A stretch of 64,000 nucleotides of DNA from Streptomyces seoulensis (GCF_022846655.1 NZ_AP025667.1:595001-659000), one strand, 5' to 3'. Numbered from the stretch's first letter, positions 32,662-43,451 are shown. Made by a program: numbers and translations. Notes: generated by a model not told the origin, from the letters alone.

Positions 32662-35406
32662 GTGAGCAGTGTCGACGACCAGACCACCACCAACGGCCAA
32701 GCGCTGCGCGCCGACATCCGGCGCCTGGGCGACCTCCTGGGCGAGACCCTCGTCCGCCAGGAGGGCCCCGAGCTGCTGGAGCTGGTCGAGAAGGTCCGCA
32801 GTCTCACCCGCGAGGACGGAGAGGCCGCGGCCGAGCTGCTGCGCGGCACCGAGCTGGAGACCGCCGCCAAGCTGGTGCGCGCCTTCTCCACCTACTTCCA
32901 CCTCGCCAACGTCACCGAGCAGGTGCACCGCGGCCGTGAGCTGCGCGCCCGCCGGGCGGCCGAGGGCGGTCTGCTCTCCCGCACCGCCGACCGGCTCAAG
33001 GACGCCGACCCCGAGCACCTGCGCGAGACGGTCCGCAACCTGAACGTGCGCCCGGTGTTCACCGCCCACCCCACCGAGGCCGCCCGCCGCTCGGTCCTCA
33101 ACAAGCTGCGCCGGATCGCCGAGCTGCTGGACACCCCCGTCCTCGACTCCGACCGCCGTCGCCACGACGTCCGGCTCGCCGAGAACATCGACCTCGTCTG
33201 GCAGACCGACGAACTGCGCGTGGTCCGCCCGGAGCCCACCGACGAGGCCCGCAACGCCATCTACTACCTCGACGAGCTGCACGCCGACGCCGTGGGCGAC
33301 GTCCTGGAGGACCTCACCGCCGAGCTGGAGCGGGTCGGCGTGACCCTGCCCGCCGACACCCGCCCGCTGACCTTCGGCACCTGGATCGGCGGTGACCGCG
33401 ACGGCAACCCCAATGTCACCCCGCAGGTCACCTGGGACGTGCTGATCCTCCAGCACGAGCACGGCATCAACGACGCGCTGGAGATGATCGACCAGCTCCG
33501 CGGCCTGCTCTCCAACTCCATCCGCTACGCGGGCGCCACCCAGGAACTCCTGGACTCCCTGGAGGCCGACCTGGAGCGGCTGCCGGAGATCAGCCCCCGC
33601 TACAAGCGGCTCAACGCCGAGGAGCCCTACCGGCTCAAGGCCACCGCGATCCGCCAGAAGCTGGAGAACACCAAGCAGCGCCTGGCCCGCAACATCCCGC
33701 ACGAGGAAGGCCGCGACTACCTCGGCACCGCCGAGCTCCTCGCCGACCTGAGGATCATCCAGACCTCCCTGCGCGAGCACCGCGGCGCCCTCTTCGCCGA
33801 CGGCCGCATCGACCGCGTCATCCGCACCCTGGCCGCCTTCGGTCTCCAGCTCGCCACCATGGACGTCCGCGAGCACGCCGACGCCCACCACCACGCCCTC
33901 GGCCAGCTCTTCGACCGGCTCGGCGAGGAGTCCTGGCGCTACGCCGACATGCCCCGCGAGTACCGCGCCAAGCTGCTCGCCAAGGAACTGCGCTCCCGCC
34001 GCCCGCTCGCCCCGAGCCCGGCCCCGGTCGACGCGGCCGCCGCCAAGACGCTGGGCGTCTTCCAGACCGTCAAGCGGGCCCTGGAGGTCTTCGGACCCGA
34101 GGTCATCGAGTCGTACATCATCTCCATGTGCCAGGGCGCCGACGACGTGTTCGCCGCGACCGTGCTGGCACGCGAGGCCGGACTGCTCGACCTGCACGCC
34201 GGCTGGGCGAAGATCGGCATCGTGCCGCTGCTGGAGACCACCGACGAGCTGAAGGCCGCCGACACCATCCTGGAGGACATGCTCTCCGACCCGTCCTACC
34301 GGCGCCTGGTCGCGCTGCGCGGGGACGTGCAGGAGGTCATGCTCGGCTACTCCGACTCCTCCAAGTTCGGCGGCATCACCACCAGCCAGTGGGAGATCCA
34401 CCGCGCCCAGCGCCGGCTGCGCGACGTCGCCCACCGCTACGGCGTCCGGCTGCGCCTCTTCCACGGCCGCGGCGGCACCGTCGGCCGTGGCGGCGGCCCC
34501 TCGCACGACGCGATCCTCGCGCAGCCCTGGGGCACCCTGGAGGGCGAGATCAAGGTGACCGAGCAGGGTGAGGTCATCTCCGACAAGTACCTGATCCCCT
34601 CCCTGGCGCGGGAGAACCTGGAGCTGACGGTCGCCGCCACCCTCCAGGCGTCCGCCCTGCACACCGCCCCCCGCCAGTCCGACGAGGCGCTCGCCCGCTG
34701 GGACGCGGCCATGGACGTCGTCTCCGACGCCGCCCACTCCGCCTACCGCCGCCTGGTCGAGGACCCCGACCTGCCGACGTACTTCCTCGCCTCCACGCCG
34801 GTCGACCAGCTCGCCGACCTGCACCTGGGCTCGCGGCCCTCCCGCCGCCCCGGCTCGGGCGTCTCGCTCGACGGCCTGCGCGCCATCCCGTGGGTGTTCG
34901 GCTGGACCCAGTCCCGGCAGATCGTGCCCGGCTGGTTCGGCGTCGGCTCCGGCCTCAAGGCCCTGCGCGAGGCGGGCCTGCGGCAGGAAGGGGACACCGT
35001 GCTCGGCGAGATGCACGAACAGTGGCACTTCTTCCGGAACTTCATCTCCAACGTCGAGATGACCCTCGCCAAGACCGACCTGCGCATCGCCCAGCACTAC
35101 GTCGACACCCTCGTCCCCGACGAGCTGAAGCACGTCTTCGACACCATCAAGGCCGAGCACGAGCTGACCGTCGCCGAGGTGCTGCGCATCACCGGCGAGA
35201 AGGAACTCCTCGACGCCCAGCCCGAGTTGCGGCAGACCCTCGGCATCCGCGACGCCTACCTGGACCCGATCTCCTACCTCCAGGTGGCCCTGCTCAAGCG
35301 CCAGCGCGACGCGGCCGCCGCCGGGCAGGAGCCCGACCCGACGCTGGGCCGCGCCCTGCTGCTCACCGTCAACGGTGTCGCCGCGGGCCTGCGCAACACC
35401 GGCTGA
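32662..35406 (+). CDS. ppc: Phosphoenolpyruvate carboxylase
   Basis: Anaplerotic enzyme forming oxaloacetate from phosphoenolpyruvate and bicarbonate with Mg2+. 914 aa, normal length. Active-site motifs: [14 protein letters not shown] (catalytic His), [22 protein letters not shown] and [15 protein letters not shown] (PEP and bicarbonate loop). The C-terminus ends NTG, as in bacterial PEPC. GTG start with AAGGAG upstream. A very strong terminator follows. Monocistronic. Confidence 0.97.
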   Translation: MSSVDDQTTTNGQALRADIRRLGDLLGETLVRQEGPELLELVEKVRSLTREDGEAAAELLRGTELETAAKLVRAFSTYFHLANVTEQVHRGRELRARRAAEGGLLSRTADRLKDADPEHLRETVRNLNVRPVFTAHPTEAARRSVLNKLRRIAELLDTPVLDSDRRRHDVRLAENIDLVWQTDELRVVRPEPTDEARNAIYYLDELHADAVGDVLEDLTAELERVGVTLPADTRPLTFGTWIGGDRDGNPNVTPQVTWDVLILQHEHGINDALEMIDQLRGLLSNSIRYAGATQELLDSLEADLERLPEISPRYKRLNAEEPYRLKATAIRQKLENTKQRLARNIPHEEGRDYLGTAELLADLRIIQTSLREHRGALFADGRIDRVIRTLAAFGLQLATMDVREHADAHHHALGQLFDRLGEESWRYADMPREYRAKLLAKELRSRRPLAPSPAPVDAAAAKTLGVFQTVKRALEVFGPEVIESYIISMCQGADDVFAATVLAREAGLLDLHAGWAKIGIVPLLETTDELKAADTILEDMLSDPSYRRLVALRGDVQEVMLGYSDSSKFGGITTSQWEIHRAQRRLRDVAHRYGVRLRLFHGRGGTVGRGGGPSHDAILAQPWGTLEGEIKVTEQGEVISDKYLIPSLARENLELTVAATLQASALHTAPRQSDEALARWDAAMDVVSDAAHSAYRRLVEDPDLPTYFLASTPVDQLADLHLGSRPSRRPGSGVSLDGLRAIPWVFGWTQSRQIVPGWFGVGSGLKALREAGLRQEGDTVLGEMHEQWHFFRNFISNVEMTLAKTDLRIAQHYVDTLVPDELKHVFDTIKAEHELTVAEVLRITGEKELLDAQPELRQTLGIRDAYLDPISYLQVALLKRQRDAAAAGQEPDPTLGRALLLTVNGVAAGLRNTG

Positions 35407-35416
35407 CCCGAAGCCC

Positions 35417-35466
35417 GTACGAGCGGTGCCCCCGGAGCGAGACGGCTCCGGGGGCACCGTTCGTAC
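35417..35466 (+). terminator. Strong terminator of ppc
   Basis: A 21-bp stem (35417-35437 with 35446-35466) with a single mismatch and an 8-base loop, 10 bases after the stop. It also reaches the stop of the convergent membrane-protein gene. Confidence 0.85.
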
Positions 35467-35472
35467 CGGGGC

Positions 35473-35970
35473 TCAGGACAGTACGAAGGCCGCCGTCAGC
35501 AGGGCCGCGCCCGCGCCCGCCAGCACCCAGGCCAGGCGGGTCAGCCGCATGCCGCCCGCGACCACCACCGAGGCCAGCAGCAGCGCCCCGCCCAGCGGCA
35601 GCCAGGCCAGCAGGACGCCCGCGATACCCGCGCGCACCGCGTGGTTCGTACCGGGTTCGATGACGACGTCGTAGCTGTGGTCCTCGCGCACCGCCACCGA
35701 CCGGTCGATCTCCACCGACTTCCGCGTCTCGGCGCCCGGCGACAGCGGCTCGAAGGTGCCGCCGCAGCGCTCCGGCAGACAGTCCGTCACCGTCAGCGTG
35801 CCGCGCTCGCGGCCCTTGGGGAGCATCGCGTGCTGGGCGGTGCCCCAGGACCCCCACACCCCGGCGAACAGGATCAGCGCGGCGAACGCGCCCATGACCA
35901 CGGTCCGCCCGAACCGGACGGCGGACCCCGGACGCGCGGAACTCGCGGAGGCAGGCATGGCCCGGATCAT
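35473..35970 (-). CDS. Membrane protein of unknown function
   Basis: A 165-aa protein with an N-terminal membrane helix (about 23-43), an external domain of about 60 residues with a Cys pair (TDCLPERCGGTF) that could form a disulfide, and two C-terminal helices (AGIAGVLLAWLPLGGALLLASVVV; LAWVLAGAGAALLTAAFVL, quoted in part). No known domain recognised. The start is ATG 35970 (AGAGG about 8 bases upstream) or ATG 35958. It lies convergent to ppc and divergent from the accessory cassette. Confidence 0.75.
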   Translation of the reverse strand: MIRAMPASASSARPGSAVRFGRTVVMGAFAALILFAGVWGSWGTAQHAMLPKGRERGTLTVTDCLPERCGGTFEPLSPGAETRKSVEIDRSVAVREDHSYDVVIEPGTNHAVRAGIAGVLLAWLPLGGALLLASVVVAGGMRLTRLAWVLAGAGAALLTAAFVLS

Positions 35971-36155
35971 TGGCCATACCTCTACGGCGGGTCAACTCGG
36001 GTGGGGTGCCGGGCGACGGACACGTCCCGAAACGCGTCCCTCCCCGCCCCGGACGCCGGGACAGAACCCGCACGAGAGGGCCGTTCAGGGGACAACTTGC
36101 CTAAGATGAAAGGCAGGTGAACCCACGCGGTACGAGGGACATTCGGGGGAGAGCG

Positions 36156-37439
36156 ATGAGTGCGCTGCTGTTCGTCCATGGCACCGGGGTCCGGCAACCC
36201 GCCTACGACGAGACCCTGGAACTGCTCCGCACCGCACTGGCCCGGATCGCCCCCGGCGCCCCGGTCCACGACTGCTACTGGGGCGACACCTTCGGCGTCC
36301 CGGCGAACGCCGGCACCGCCGCCCTGCCCGCCGCCCAGCCCGGCGCCCCCGTTCCCGGCCCCGGCCTTCCGCCCCTGCCCGGCGCCCAGCCCGGCGCCCC
36401 CGTTCCCGGCCCCGGCCTTCCGGCCGACGACCCCGCCCCGGAGGAGGAACTCACCTCCGAGGACCGCCAGGCCGTCGTCTGGGGCGCCCTCTACGACGAC
36501 CCGCTCGCCGTACTGCGCCGCCCCGAGGACGACGGACAGGGCCTCGGCGCCCCCGCGTTCGGCGACCGCTCCGGACCCGAGGTCGGACACCGCGCCCGCG
36601 CCCTGGCCGAGGACCCGCCCGAGCGGCTCACCGCGCTCCTCGACCTCGCCGGAGGCCCTGCCGCCTTCCGCGCCTCCCTGAGCGCCGTCCTCGACAGCGG
36701 ACCCGGCCGCGACGCCCTCACCCACGGCCTCGGCCCCGGCCAACTGCCCCAGGCCGTCGCCACCGCCACCGTCGCCCACCTCCTCGGCGGCGCCCTGCGC
36801 CGGGGCACCCCCGTGCTGTGGACCACCGACCAGCGCGACGAGGCCGTACGCGTCGTCACCGGCGAACTCGGCGGCCAGGCACGCGGGATCGGCCTCGGCG
36901 TCCTCGTGCTGCACGGCTGGGCCGCCCACCGCTTCGGCGTCATGCGCGCCGTGGAGAAGCGGCGCGCATGGCTGATGACCCGCATCCACCCCCAGGCCGG
37001 CGACATCCTCAAGTACCTCGCCCGGGGCGCCGCCCTGCGCGCGTTCATCAAGGACCGCGTCACCGCCGTCGCCCGCGAACACGGCCCCGTGACCCTCCTC
37101 GCGCACAGCCTCGGCGGCATCGCCGCCGTCGACCTGCTCGCCCAGGAGGAACTGCCCGGCGTACGCCACCTGGTCACCGTCGGCTCCCAGGCCGCCCACC
37201 TGCACGAGATCGGCGCCCTGCCCGGCCTCGACCCCGGCAAGCCGCTGCCCGAACACTTCCCCGCCTGGACCAACGTCTACGACGCCCGCGACCTGCTCGG
37301 CTTCCCCGCCGAACCCGTCTTCCCGGCCCGCGTCACCGACCTCGAACTCAGCAGCGGCCAGCCCTTCCCCGCCGCCCACAGCGGCTACTTCCCCAACCCC
37401 GAGGTCCACCGCCTGCTCGGCCGCCTCCTCGGGGCATGA
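36156..37439 (+). CDS. Alpha/beta-hydrolase (lipase-like) partner of the caspase-NTPase gene
   Basis: A 427-aa cytoplasmic alpha/beta-hydrolase. The first strand ends in LLFVHGTGV (oxyanion-hole HG), and the nucleophile elbow is LLAHSLGG with Ser318. HSGYF near the C-terminus offers a candidate catalytic His; the acid is not assigned. Between strand 1 and the elbow is an unusually long insertion with a proline-rich 17-residue unit (QPGAPVPGPGLP) repeated twice. GGGGGA lies 6-10 bases before ATG 36156. Its stop overlaps the start of the next gene as ATGA, so the two proteins are made together. Lipase-like hydrolases paired with NTPases occur in bacterial conflict systems, where they attack membranes or small molecules (family knowledge); the substrate here is unknown. 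Confidence 0.87.
   Translation: MSALLFVHGTGVRQPAYDETLELLRTALARIAPGAPVHDCYWGDTFGVPANAGTAALPAAQPGAPVPGPGLPPLPGAQPGAPVPGPGLPADDPAPEEELTSEDRQAVVWGALYDDPLAVLRRPEDDGQGLGAPAFGDRSGPEVGHRARALAEDPPERLTALLDLAGGPAAFRASLSAVLDSGPGRDALTHGLGPGQLPQAVATATVAHLLGGALRRGTPVLWTTDQRDEAVRVVTGELGGQARGIGLGVLVLHGWAAHRFGVMRAVEKRRAWLMTRIHPQAGDILKYLARGAALRAFIKDRVTAVAREHGPVTLLAHSLGGIAAVDLLAQEELPGVRHLVTVGSQAAHLHEIGALPGLDPGKPLPEHFPAWTNVYDARDLLGFPAEPVFPARVTDLELSSGQPFPAAHSGYFPNPEVHRLLGRLLGA
36333..36421 (+). repeat. 38-bp direct repeat inside the hydrolase gene
   Basis: Two identical 38-base copies (36333-36370 and 36384-36421), offset 51 bases, keep the frame and encode the duplicated proline-rich unit. It is a recent duplication or a length-variable linker. 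Confidence 0.85.
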
Positions 37440-40400
37440 CCGGCACCCTCGAAGGCGTCGACCCACGCGCCACGTACGCGATCCTCGTCGGCATCGAGAA
37501 GTACGAGAACGACGCCTACCTGCCCACGCTGCACGAGAGCCCGGCCGCCGACGCCCTCGCCCACGCCACCTGGCTGCGCGCCAGTGGCGTCCCCGCCGAC
37601 CAGATCCGGCTGTGCCTGTCGGTGGAGGACGCCCGCCGGGAGAGCGTCGAGGCCGAGGCCGCCGCGCTCGGCATCGAGGTGCGCGGCGCCACCCAGGCCG
37701 ACATCTGGGCCGTCCTCGCCGACGAACTCCCCACCTGGAAGGGCGACCTGCTCTGGCTGGCCTGGAGCGGCCACGGCGCCCTCGACCCCGGCACCGGCGA
37801 GCAGTACCTCTTCTACGCGGACGCCGTCCGCTTCCGCGAGTACACCCTCGCCACCGAGAACCTCCAGGACACCCTGCTGCACAACCCGCTCTACGCCGGC
37901 ATCCCCCGCACGGTCCTCCTCGTCGACGCCTGCCGCCAGTACCTGCCCGGCTTCACCGGCGCCGGCGGCACCCGCTTCCCCGCCCCCACCCAGCACAGCG
38001 CGGGCTCGCGGCTGATGAGCCTGTACGCCACCCAGAACGGCGCCACCGCCTCCAACGGCCGCTCCGGCCGCGGCGGCGCCTTCACCGGCGCCCTCCTCGC
38101 CGAACTCGCCGCCGCCCCCGCCTGGCCCCCCGACCCGCAGACCCTCATCGAACCCGTCCGCGCCCGCCTCACCGCCGACCGCACCCGCCAGACCCCCTAC
38201 CTCGACGCCCGCCACTGGAACGGCGACCGCCGCGGCTGGGGCCGCACCACCCCGCGCCACGCCGCCGTCCTCACCCACGACCAGGCCCTGCACCGCATCG
38301 GCCGCAAGGGCCGCTACCTCAGCGACGACCACCTCCCCTACGTCGCCCCCGAGGACCCCCGGCACCCCGCCGCCCCCGCCAACCTCCTCGACCGGCTCGC
38401 CGACCCGCCCACCACCGAGTTCGGCGAACCCGTACGCGGCGTCCTGCTCACCGCGCCCTGGGGCGCCGGCAAGACCCGCACCTGCCTGGAGACCGCCAAA
38501 CTCGCCCAGGAACACGGCTGGCACGTCCTGCACATCGCCCAGCCCGAAGGCCGCACCGGCGCCACCCGCCTCCTCGTCGACGACCTCCTCGCCGAGATCC
38601 GCGAGGACACCGAGGACGACCCCGAACGCCGCATCCTCCTCGTCTTCGACTACCTCGACAGCCAGCGCTACCTCGATCTGCGCACCCTCGCCGACGCCCT
38701 CGGCGCCGAGGACCCCGACGGCAGCCGCATCGCCTGCCTCGCCTCCGTACGCCCCGGCGCCCTCGACCTCGTCCACCAGCGCGGCTCCCAGGAACTCTTC
38801 GAGGAGACCCCGCTCGCCACCGACGACCTCGACCAACGGGCCGTCGCCGCCCGCATCTTCGAACGCGTCGCCCCCGACGCCCTCAAGGCCTGGGGCCACG
38901 CCCGCATGGCCCGCGCCTGCGGCACCCGGCCCGTCCTCGCCCTGCTGCACGCCCTCGCCGTCGAGAAGAACCTGCAGAGACTCCTCACCGAAGGCGACAC
39001 CGCCCCCGGCGACCAGCGCTTCGAACCCACCGCCGCCCGCTCCGAGACCCTGCTGCGCTGGCTCCACCGCCGCACCGGAGAAGGACTGACCGCCGCCGAC
39101 GGCGACCCCAGGGAGGAACGCGCCCTGCTCCTCGCCGTCACCGTCGCCGCCCTCGCCTGCACCCAGCCCCGTGACGCCGTCGAGACCGCCGTCGACCGCT
39201 GCCTGACCAGCACCGGCACAGACTTCGACGACGGCCAGAGCGTCGTCAACCGGCTCGTCGCGCTGGGCTGGCTGCTCCCCACCACCGACCTGCCGGACTC
39301 GGTGGAACTCATGCACGACATCGTCGCCGAGGCGTTCCTCCAGCAGACCTGCCTGCCCCGCGCCGTCGCGCTGCACGCCGCCTCACTGACCCAGCTCCTC
39401 GACACCTTCCTCGGCGACCTCCCCTCCTTCCGCCGCGCCGTCGAACACATCGGCCGCTGGGCCAAGGAACTCGAACCCGACCGGCAGCGCGAACTCGTCC
39501 GCGCCTGCGCCACCTGGACCGCCGACCGCGCACCCGCCCTCGTCGACATGCTCGTCACCGACCCCCACGACGGCATGCGCGCCCTGACCGCCATGGTCTC
39601 CGACACCCCCTGGCGGCACGGCGTCACCGCCGCCTGGGACACCGTCGTCACCCCCTGGATGGAGCGCGCCGGAGACCCCGCCCTCGTCCGCACCTTCCTC
39701 ACCGACGCCGTCCGCAACACCCTGCAGCCCACGCAGAGCCTCCTCGACTGCGCCCGGACCTGGCTCGACGCGCACATCACCACCGCGCCGGACTCCCTCG
39801 CCCTCATCAACGTCCTCGCCCGCGTCCCCGACCTCCCCGACGGCCACCGCGACGACCTCGACCGGCTCACCCTCACCTGGCTCGGCGAACACGGCGACAC
39901 CCCCGATGCCCGCGACCGGCTGGTCGCCCTGCTCCAGCACGAAGGCCACGGCCCCACCGTCGAAGCCGCCGCCCGGCGCACCGCCATCGCCCTCGCCCAC
40001 CGCCTGCGCGACGACCTCGGCACCGGCGAACTCCTCACCGTCCTCACCCACACCACCGGCGCCGACGCCGAGGGCTGGCCCGTCCTCACCGAGTCCCTCC
40101 ACGACTGGCTACGCCGCCACACCACCCGCGAACGCGCCGTCTCTCTGTACGTCGTCGCCCTGCGCCACCCCGGCCTGCCCGCCAGCAAGGCCGAACACCT
40201 CGCCAAGCTGGGCATCCGCTGGCTCGGCGGCCACGGCCGCAAGTCCGTCGCCGGACGCCTCCTGACCGTCCTGCTCGACCGCTCCGGCATCCCCGACCGT
40301 CAGATCGCCGACGCCACCCACCACGCCCACACCTGGCTCCAGGACCACGGCACCCGCAAAGGCGCCTCCTTCGTCCTCGCCCGCCTCCTCAACCAGGCCC

Positions 40401-41989
40401 GCACCGGCACCCCCGTCGCCCCCGACCACACCGTCGCCCACACCCTGAACTGGCTCGACCGCTACGCCGACGACACCGCGGCCGACTACGTCCTGCGCCT
40501 CGCCCTGCGCATCCCGGCCACCGCCACCGCCGACCTGAGCGCCGACGTGGCCGCCGCCCGCACCTTCGAACACGCCCTGACCTGGCTCGACCGCCACGGC
40601 GCCGGCTCCGCCGACACCCAGGTCCTCGTCTACCTCCTCCAGCGCGTACCGGAACTGACGGAACACCAGCTCAAGCACGTCACCGCCATGGCCCTGCGCC
40701 GGCTGAGGCGCCCCCAGCCCCCCGAACCCAGCGACCGCTACCTGCTCCAGCACCTCCTCAGACGCGAAGAGCAGCCCCCCGAGACCGAGGAACTGCTCCA
40801 CACCGCCGCCCTGGCCTGGCTCGACCTCCACGGCGAGAGCGCCGAAGCCGCCTACGTGCTGCCCTCACTCACGGGCCGCGCCCGCTACCTCGAGCGCCCG
40901 GACGACCTCGCCGAAGCCGTCGAACGCGCCCTCGACTGGCTCGGCCTCCACCACACCGTCGACACCGCCGGCCGCGTCCTGCGGGTCCTGCTCATGTGTC
41001 AGGGCGTCACCACCGCCACCCGCGACGCCGCCACCGTCGCCCACCAGTCCTTCGAGTACACCCTCGCCTGGTACGACGCCCAGGAGGTCCCCGAGGAGCC
41101 CGGCGCCCTGGCCCACCTGCTCCAGCCCCTGCACAGCGTCGCCCCCCGCGCCGGCGAACTCACCCCCGAACAGGCCGAACGCGCCGCCCGCCACGTCATC
41201 ACCTGCTTCCGCGGCCAGCACCGCGACCCCGACACCGAGGAATGGCGCTACGCCCTCGACGGCGCCCTGAAATTCCCACCCCTGGAACCCGACACCGAGG
41301 CCGGACTCGTCCGCACCGCGAAGAAGTGGCTCGGCCACCGCCACGACCGCCTCGTCCTGACCGACACCTTCACCCTCGCCCCCCTGCTCAGCAGAGTCCG
41401 CGAAGCCCCCGAACCCGACGGCGCCATCCTCCGCGTCACCCTCGGCTGGCTCAAGCGCTTCGGCCGCAGCCCCGAAGCCACCTTCCTCCTGCACCACCTG
41501 CTCAAGACGACGGCGCTGCCCGGCGAAACCCTCGACATCGCCCTCGGCCACGCCGTGATCTGGCTGCGCGCCCACGGCACCATCCCCGGCGCCTCCTACA
41601 TCCTCGCGCCCGTCCTCACCCACCTGAAGGAACGCGGCGGCCCGGACCGGGGCACCGTCGACCGCGCCCTGGACTGGCTGCGCGCCCACCCCCGGCTCGA
41701 CGAACACCCGCAGATCGGCGAGAGCACCTGGCGGGTCCTCAGCACCCTCGCCGCGCACCCCGCCTCCGCGCCCCACCACCCGGAACTTCGCGAACGCGCC
41801 CTCGTCTGGATCGCCGCCAACCCCGGCGCCCCCAAGCGCAACGTCGTGCTCGCCGCCCTCCTCGGCCTGGAGCACACCCCCGAGGACGACGCACCCGAGG
41901 ATGACGCCCCCGAGGACGACGCCTGCGAGGACGACGCCCCCGACGCTACGAGTTGTACGCCGACTGAGCCCGCTCCAGCCCCTCGATGA
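37436..41989 (+). CDS. Caspase-like / P-loop NTPase / WLxxHG-repeat protein (STAND-like conflict protein)
   Basis: A 1517-aa cytoplasmic protein in three parts. (1) Residues 1-235: caspase-like (peptidase C14) domain: [15 protein letters not shown] strand, WSGHGALD with His113, LLVDACRQY with Cys166, i.e. the His/Cys dyad is intact. (2) About 300-560: P-loop NTPase, Walker [12 protein letters not shown] at 339-349, Walker [10 protein letters not shown] with Asp405, then helical domains ending in a winged-helix-like segment ([26 protein letters not shown]) as in STAND ATPases. (3) About 765-1490: some 16 repeats of 37-45 residues with consensus (A/T)LxWLxxHGxxxxAxxVLxxLL. The tail is an acidic PEDDA tandem repeat. 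ATG overlaps the hydrolase stop. The architecture suggests that the repeats sense a trigger, the NTPase oligomerises and the caspase-like protease executes. The last 44 bases overlap the convergent pth gene. Confidence 0.88.
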   Translation: MTGTLEGVDPRATYAILVGIEKYENDAYLPTLHESPAADALAHATWLRASGVPADQIRLCLSVEDARRESVEAEAAALGIEVRGATQADIWAVLADELPTWKGDLLWLAWSGHGALDPGTGEQYLFYADAVRFREYTLATENLQDTLLHNPLYAGIPRTVLLVDACRQYLPGFTGAGGTRFPAPTQHSAGSRLMSLYATQNGATASNGRSGRGGAFTGALLAELAAAPAWPPDPQTLIEPVRARLTADRTRQTPYLDARHWNGDRRGWGRTTPRHAAVLTHDQALHRIGRKGRYLSDDHLPYVAPEDPRHPAAPANLLDRLADPPTTEFGEPVRGVLLTAPWGAGKTRTCLETAKLAQEHGWHVLHIAQPEGRTGATRLLVDDLLAEIREDTEDDPERRILLVFDYLDSQRYLDLRTLADALGAEDPDGSRIACLASVRPGALDLVHQRGSQELFEETPLATDDLDQRAVAARIFERVAPDALKAWGHARMARACGTRPVLALLHALAVEKNLQRLLTEGDTAPGDQRFEPTAARSETLLRWLHRRTGEGLTAADGDPREERALLLAVTVAALACTQPRDAVETAVDRCLTSTGTDFDDGQSVVNRLVALGWLLPTTDLPDSVELMHDIVAEAFLQQTCLPRAVALHAASLTQLLDTFLGDLPSFRRAVEHIGRWAKELEPDRQRELVRACATWTADRAPALVDMLVTDPHDGMRALTAMVSDTPWRHGVTAAWDTVVTPWMERAGDPALVRTFLTDAVRNTLQPTQSLLDCARTWLDAHITTAPDSLALINVLARVPDLPDGHRDDLDRLTLTWLGEHGDTPDARDRLVALLQHEGHGPTVEAAARRTAIALAHRLRDDLGTGELLTVLTHTTGADAEGWPVLTESLHDWLRRHTTRERAVSLYVVALRHPGLPASKAEHLAKLGIRWLGGHGRKSVAGRLLTVLLDRSGIPDRQIADATHHAHTWLQDHGTRKGASFVLARLLNQARTGTPVAPDHTVAHTLNWLDRYADDTAADYVLRLALRIPATATADLSADVAAARTFEHALTWLDRHGAGSADTQVLVYLLQRVPELTEHQLKHVTAMALRRLRRPQPPEPSDRYLLQHLLRREEQPPETEELLHTAALAWLDLHGESAEAAYVLPSLTGRARYLERPDDLAEAVERALDWLGLHHTVDTAGRVLRVLLMCQGVTTATRDAATVAHQSFEYTLAWYDAQEVPEEPGALAHLLQPLHSVAPRAGELTPEQAERAARHVITCFRGQHRDPDTEEWRYALDGALKFPPLEPDTEAGLVRTAKKWLGHRHDRLVLTDTFTLAPLLSRVREAPEPDGAILRVTLGWLKRFGRSPEATFLLHHLLKTTALPGETLDIALGHAVIWLRAHGTIPGASYILAPVLTHLKERGGPDRGTVDRALDWLRAHPRLDEHPQIGESTWRVLSTLAAHPASAPHHPELRERALVWIAANPGAPKRNVVLAALLGLEHTPEDDAPEDDAPEDDACEDDAPDATSCTPTEPAPAPR
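41879..41938 (+). repeat. 15-bp tandem repeats encoding an acidic PEDDA tail
   Basis: Four in-frame 15-base units near the 3' end of the caspase-NTPase gene (one with CEDDA), a strand-slippage-prone tract ending just before the pth overlap. Confidence 0.8.
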
Positions 41990-42542
41990 CCAGACACTCC
42001 ACCGCGTCCGCAGTCCGGTCCACCAAGTAGTCCAGCTCCTTGCGCTCCGCCGACGCGAAGTCCTTCAGCACGAAGTCCGCCACCTGCATCCGCCCCGGCG
42101 GCCGGCCGATCCCGAACCGCACCCGGTGATAGTCCGCGCCCATCGCCTTCGTCATCGACTTCAGCCCGTTGTGCCCGTTGTCACCGCCGCCCAGCTTCAG
42201 CCGCAGCGCCCCGTAGTCGACGTCCAGTTCGTCATGGACCGCCACCACCTGGGACAGCGGCACCCTGTAGAAGTCCCGCAGGGCGTTCACCGGGCCGCCC
42301 GACAGATTCATGTACGACATCGGCTTCGCCAGGATCACCCGCCGGTTGGCGGGGCCCACCGGACCGATCCGGCCCTCCAGCACCTGCGCCTGCGCCTTGC
42401 CCGACCGCTTGAACTTCCCGCCGATCCGCTCCGCGAGCAGATCCACCGCCATGAAACCGACGTTGTGCCGGTTCATCGCGTACTCCGGCCCCGGATTACC
42501 GAGTCCGACCACCAGCCAAGGGGCGTTTTCGGGGGTGCTCAC
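41946..42542 (-). CDS. pth: Peptidyl-tRNA hydrolase
   Basis: Recycles tRNA by cleaving peptidyl-tRNA that has dropped off ribosomes. 198 aa. [21 protein letters not shown] contains the conserved Asn and catalytic His of the family (in two parts: [16 protein letters not shown]); [19 protein letters not shown] (Asp) and [12 protein letters not shown] complete the active site. GTG 42542 is chosen over GTG 42548 because GAGGAG lies 8 bases from it but only 2 from the other. The C-terminal end overlaps the caspase-NTPase gene by 44 bases on the opposite strand. It follows rplY after a hairpin. Confidence 0.96.
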   Translation of the reverse strand: MSTPENAPWLVVGLGNPGPEYAMNRHNVGFMAVDLLAERIGGKFKRSGKAQAQVLEGRIGPVGPANRRVILAKPMSYMNLSGGPVNALRDFYRVPLSQVVAVHDELDVDYGALRLKLGGGDNGHNGLKSMTKAMGADYHRVRFGIGRPPGRMQVADFVLKDFASAERKELDYLVDRTADAVECLVIEGLERAQSAYNS

Positions 42543-42564
42543 GACCACGTCTCCTCACGTGCGA

Positions 42565-42599
42565 CAGCCGCCGCTCCCCCGACGGGGGAGCAGCGGCTG
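42565..42599 (-). terminator. Hairpin between rplY and pth
   Basis: A 16-bp stem with one mismatch and a 3-base loop (42565-42580 with 42584-42599). It may be a partial terminator between rplY and pth; pth starts 22 bases later. Confidence 0.6.
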
Positions 42600-42646
42600 G
42601 AGCTTCAGGACAGTCGCCACCGCGTACGCGGCGGCGGAGCCGGGGA

Positions 42647-43243
42647 TCAGGCCTCGGCGGACTCGTCGCCCTCGGCGGCGTCGGCCGCGGGGGCCTCCTC
42701 GACCTGGGCGGCCAGGACCTGCAGGACGACGGCGTCGCCCTCGACGGCCAGGGAGACACCCTTGGGCAGCTTGATGTCCTTGGCGTGGACGGAGGCACCG
42801 GCCTCCAGGCCCTCGACGGAGACGGTCAGCGACTCGGGGATGTGGGTGGCCTCGGCCTCGACCGGCAGCGCGTTCAGCACGTGCTCGAGCAGGTTGCCGC
42901 CCGGCGCCAGCTCGCCCTCGGCGACGACCGGGATCTCGACGGTGACGGTCTCGCCGCGCTTGACCAGCAGCAGGTCGACGTGCTCCAGGAAGCCCTTCAG
43001 CGGGTCGCGCTGCACGGCCTTCGGGATCGCCAGCTCGTTGGTCTTGCCGTCGATGTCCAGGGCGATCAGGACGTTCGGCGTACGCAGCGCCAGCAGCAGC
43101 TCGTGGCCCGGCAGGGTGATGTGCAGGGGCTCGGAACCGTGGCCGTAGAGCACACCGGGAACCTTGCTGTCACGGCGGATGCGACGGGCGGCACCCTTGC
43201 CGAACTCGGTGCGGGTCTCGGCGGCGAGCTTGACCTCGGACAT
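42647..43243 (-). CDS. rplY: 50S ribosomal protein L25 / general stress protein Ctc
   Basis: A 198-aa CTC-type L25 that binds 5S rRNA. The N-terminal L25 domain (about 1-95; AETRTEFGKGAARRIRR, VPGVLYGHG, HVDLLLV) is followed by the Ctc C-terminal beta domain (about 100-185) and an acidic Ala/Glu tail. GAGGAG lies 8 bases before ATG 43243. The order glmU-prs-rplY-pth is the widespread Gram-positive arrangement. Confidence 0.96.
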   Translation of the reverse strand: MSEVKLAAETRTEFGKGAARRIRRDSKVPGVLYGHGSEPLHITLPGHELLLALRTPNVLIALDIDGKTNELAIPKAVQRDPLKGFLEHVDLLLVKRGETVTVEIPVVAEGELAPGGNLLEHVLNALPVEAEATHIPESLTVSVEGLEAGASVHAKDIKLPKGVSLAVEGDAVVLQVLAAQVEEAPAADAAEGDESAEA

Positions 43244-43352
43244 ACGGATCACTCCTCGTACAGGTTGAAGCGGACGGGTCACCCGGCCACGAACGGCCTG
43301 CTACGAAGAGCGCGTCGATAACGGACAACCGACACCCGTGGAACACACGAGC

Positions 43353-43404
43353 GCGGCCTCCCTCGCCGAGCAACTTTGGCAGTCTACTCGGCAAGGGAGG
43401 CCGC
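43353..43404 (-). terminator. Terminator of prs
   Basis: An 18-bp stem with one mismatch (43353-43370 with 43387-43404) around a 16-base loop. It separates prs from rplY, whose promoter must then lie in 43244-43352. Confidence 0.7.
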
Positions 43405-43451
43405 ACCCAAAAGGATCTTCCGCCGACCCGCTCAGCAGGCCGGCAGAAACC

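Noticed and set aside
32638..35457. Very long open frame (939 codons) antisense to ppc
   Set aside because: Shadow frame produced by GC-rich codon bias; no start site, ribosome site or domain, low-complexity Gly/Val/Leu/Asp composition, and ppc is unmistakable on the other strand.
36818..37435. In-frame extension upstream of the caspase-NTPase start
   Set aside because: The extra 200 residues are an Arg/Pro-rich shadow of the hydrolase gene; the ATGA overlap and the caspase strand right after the ATG fix the start at 37436.
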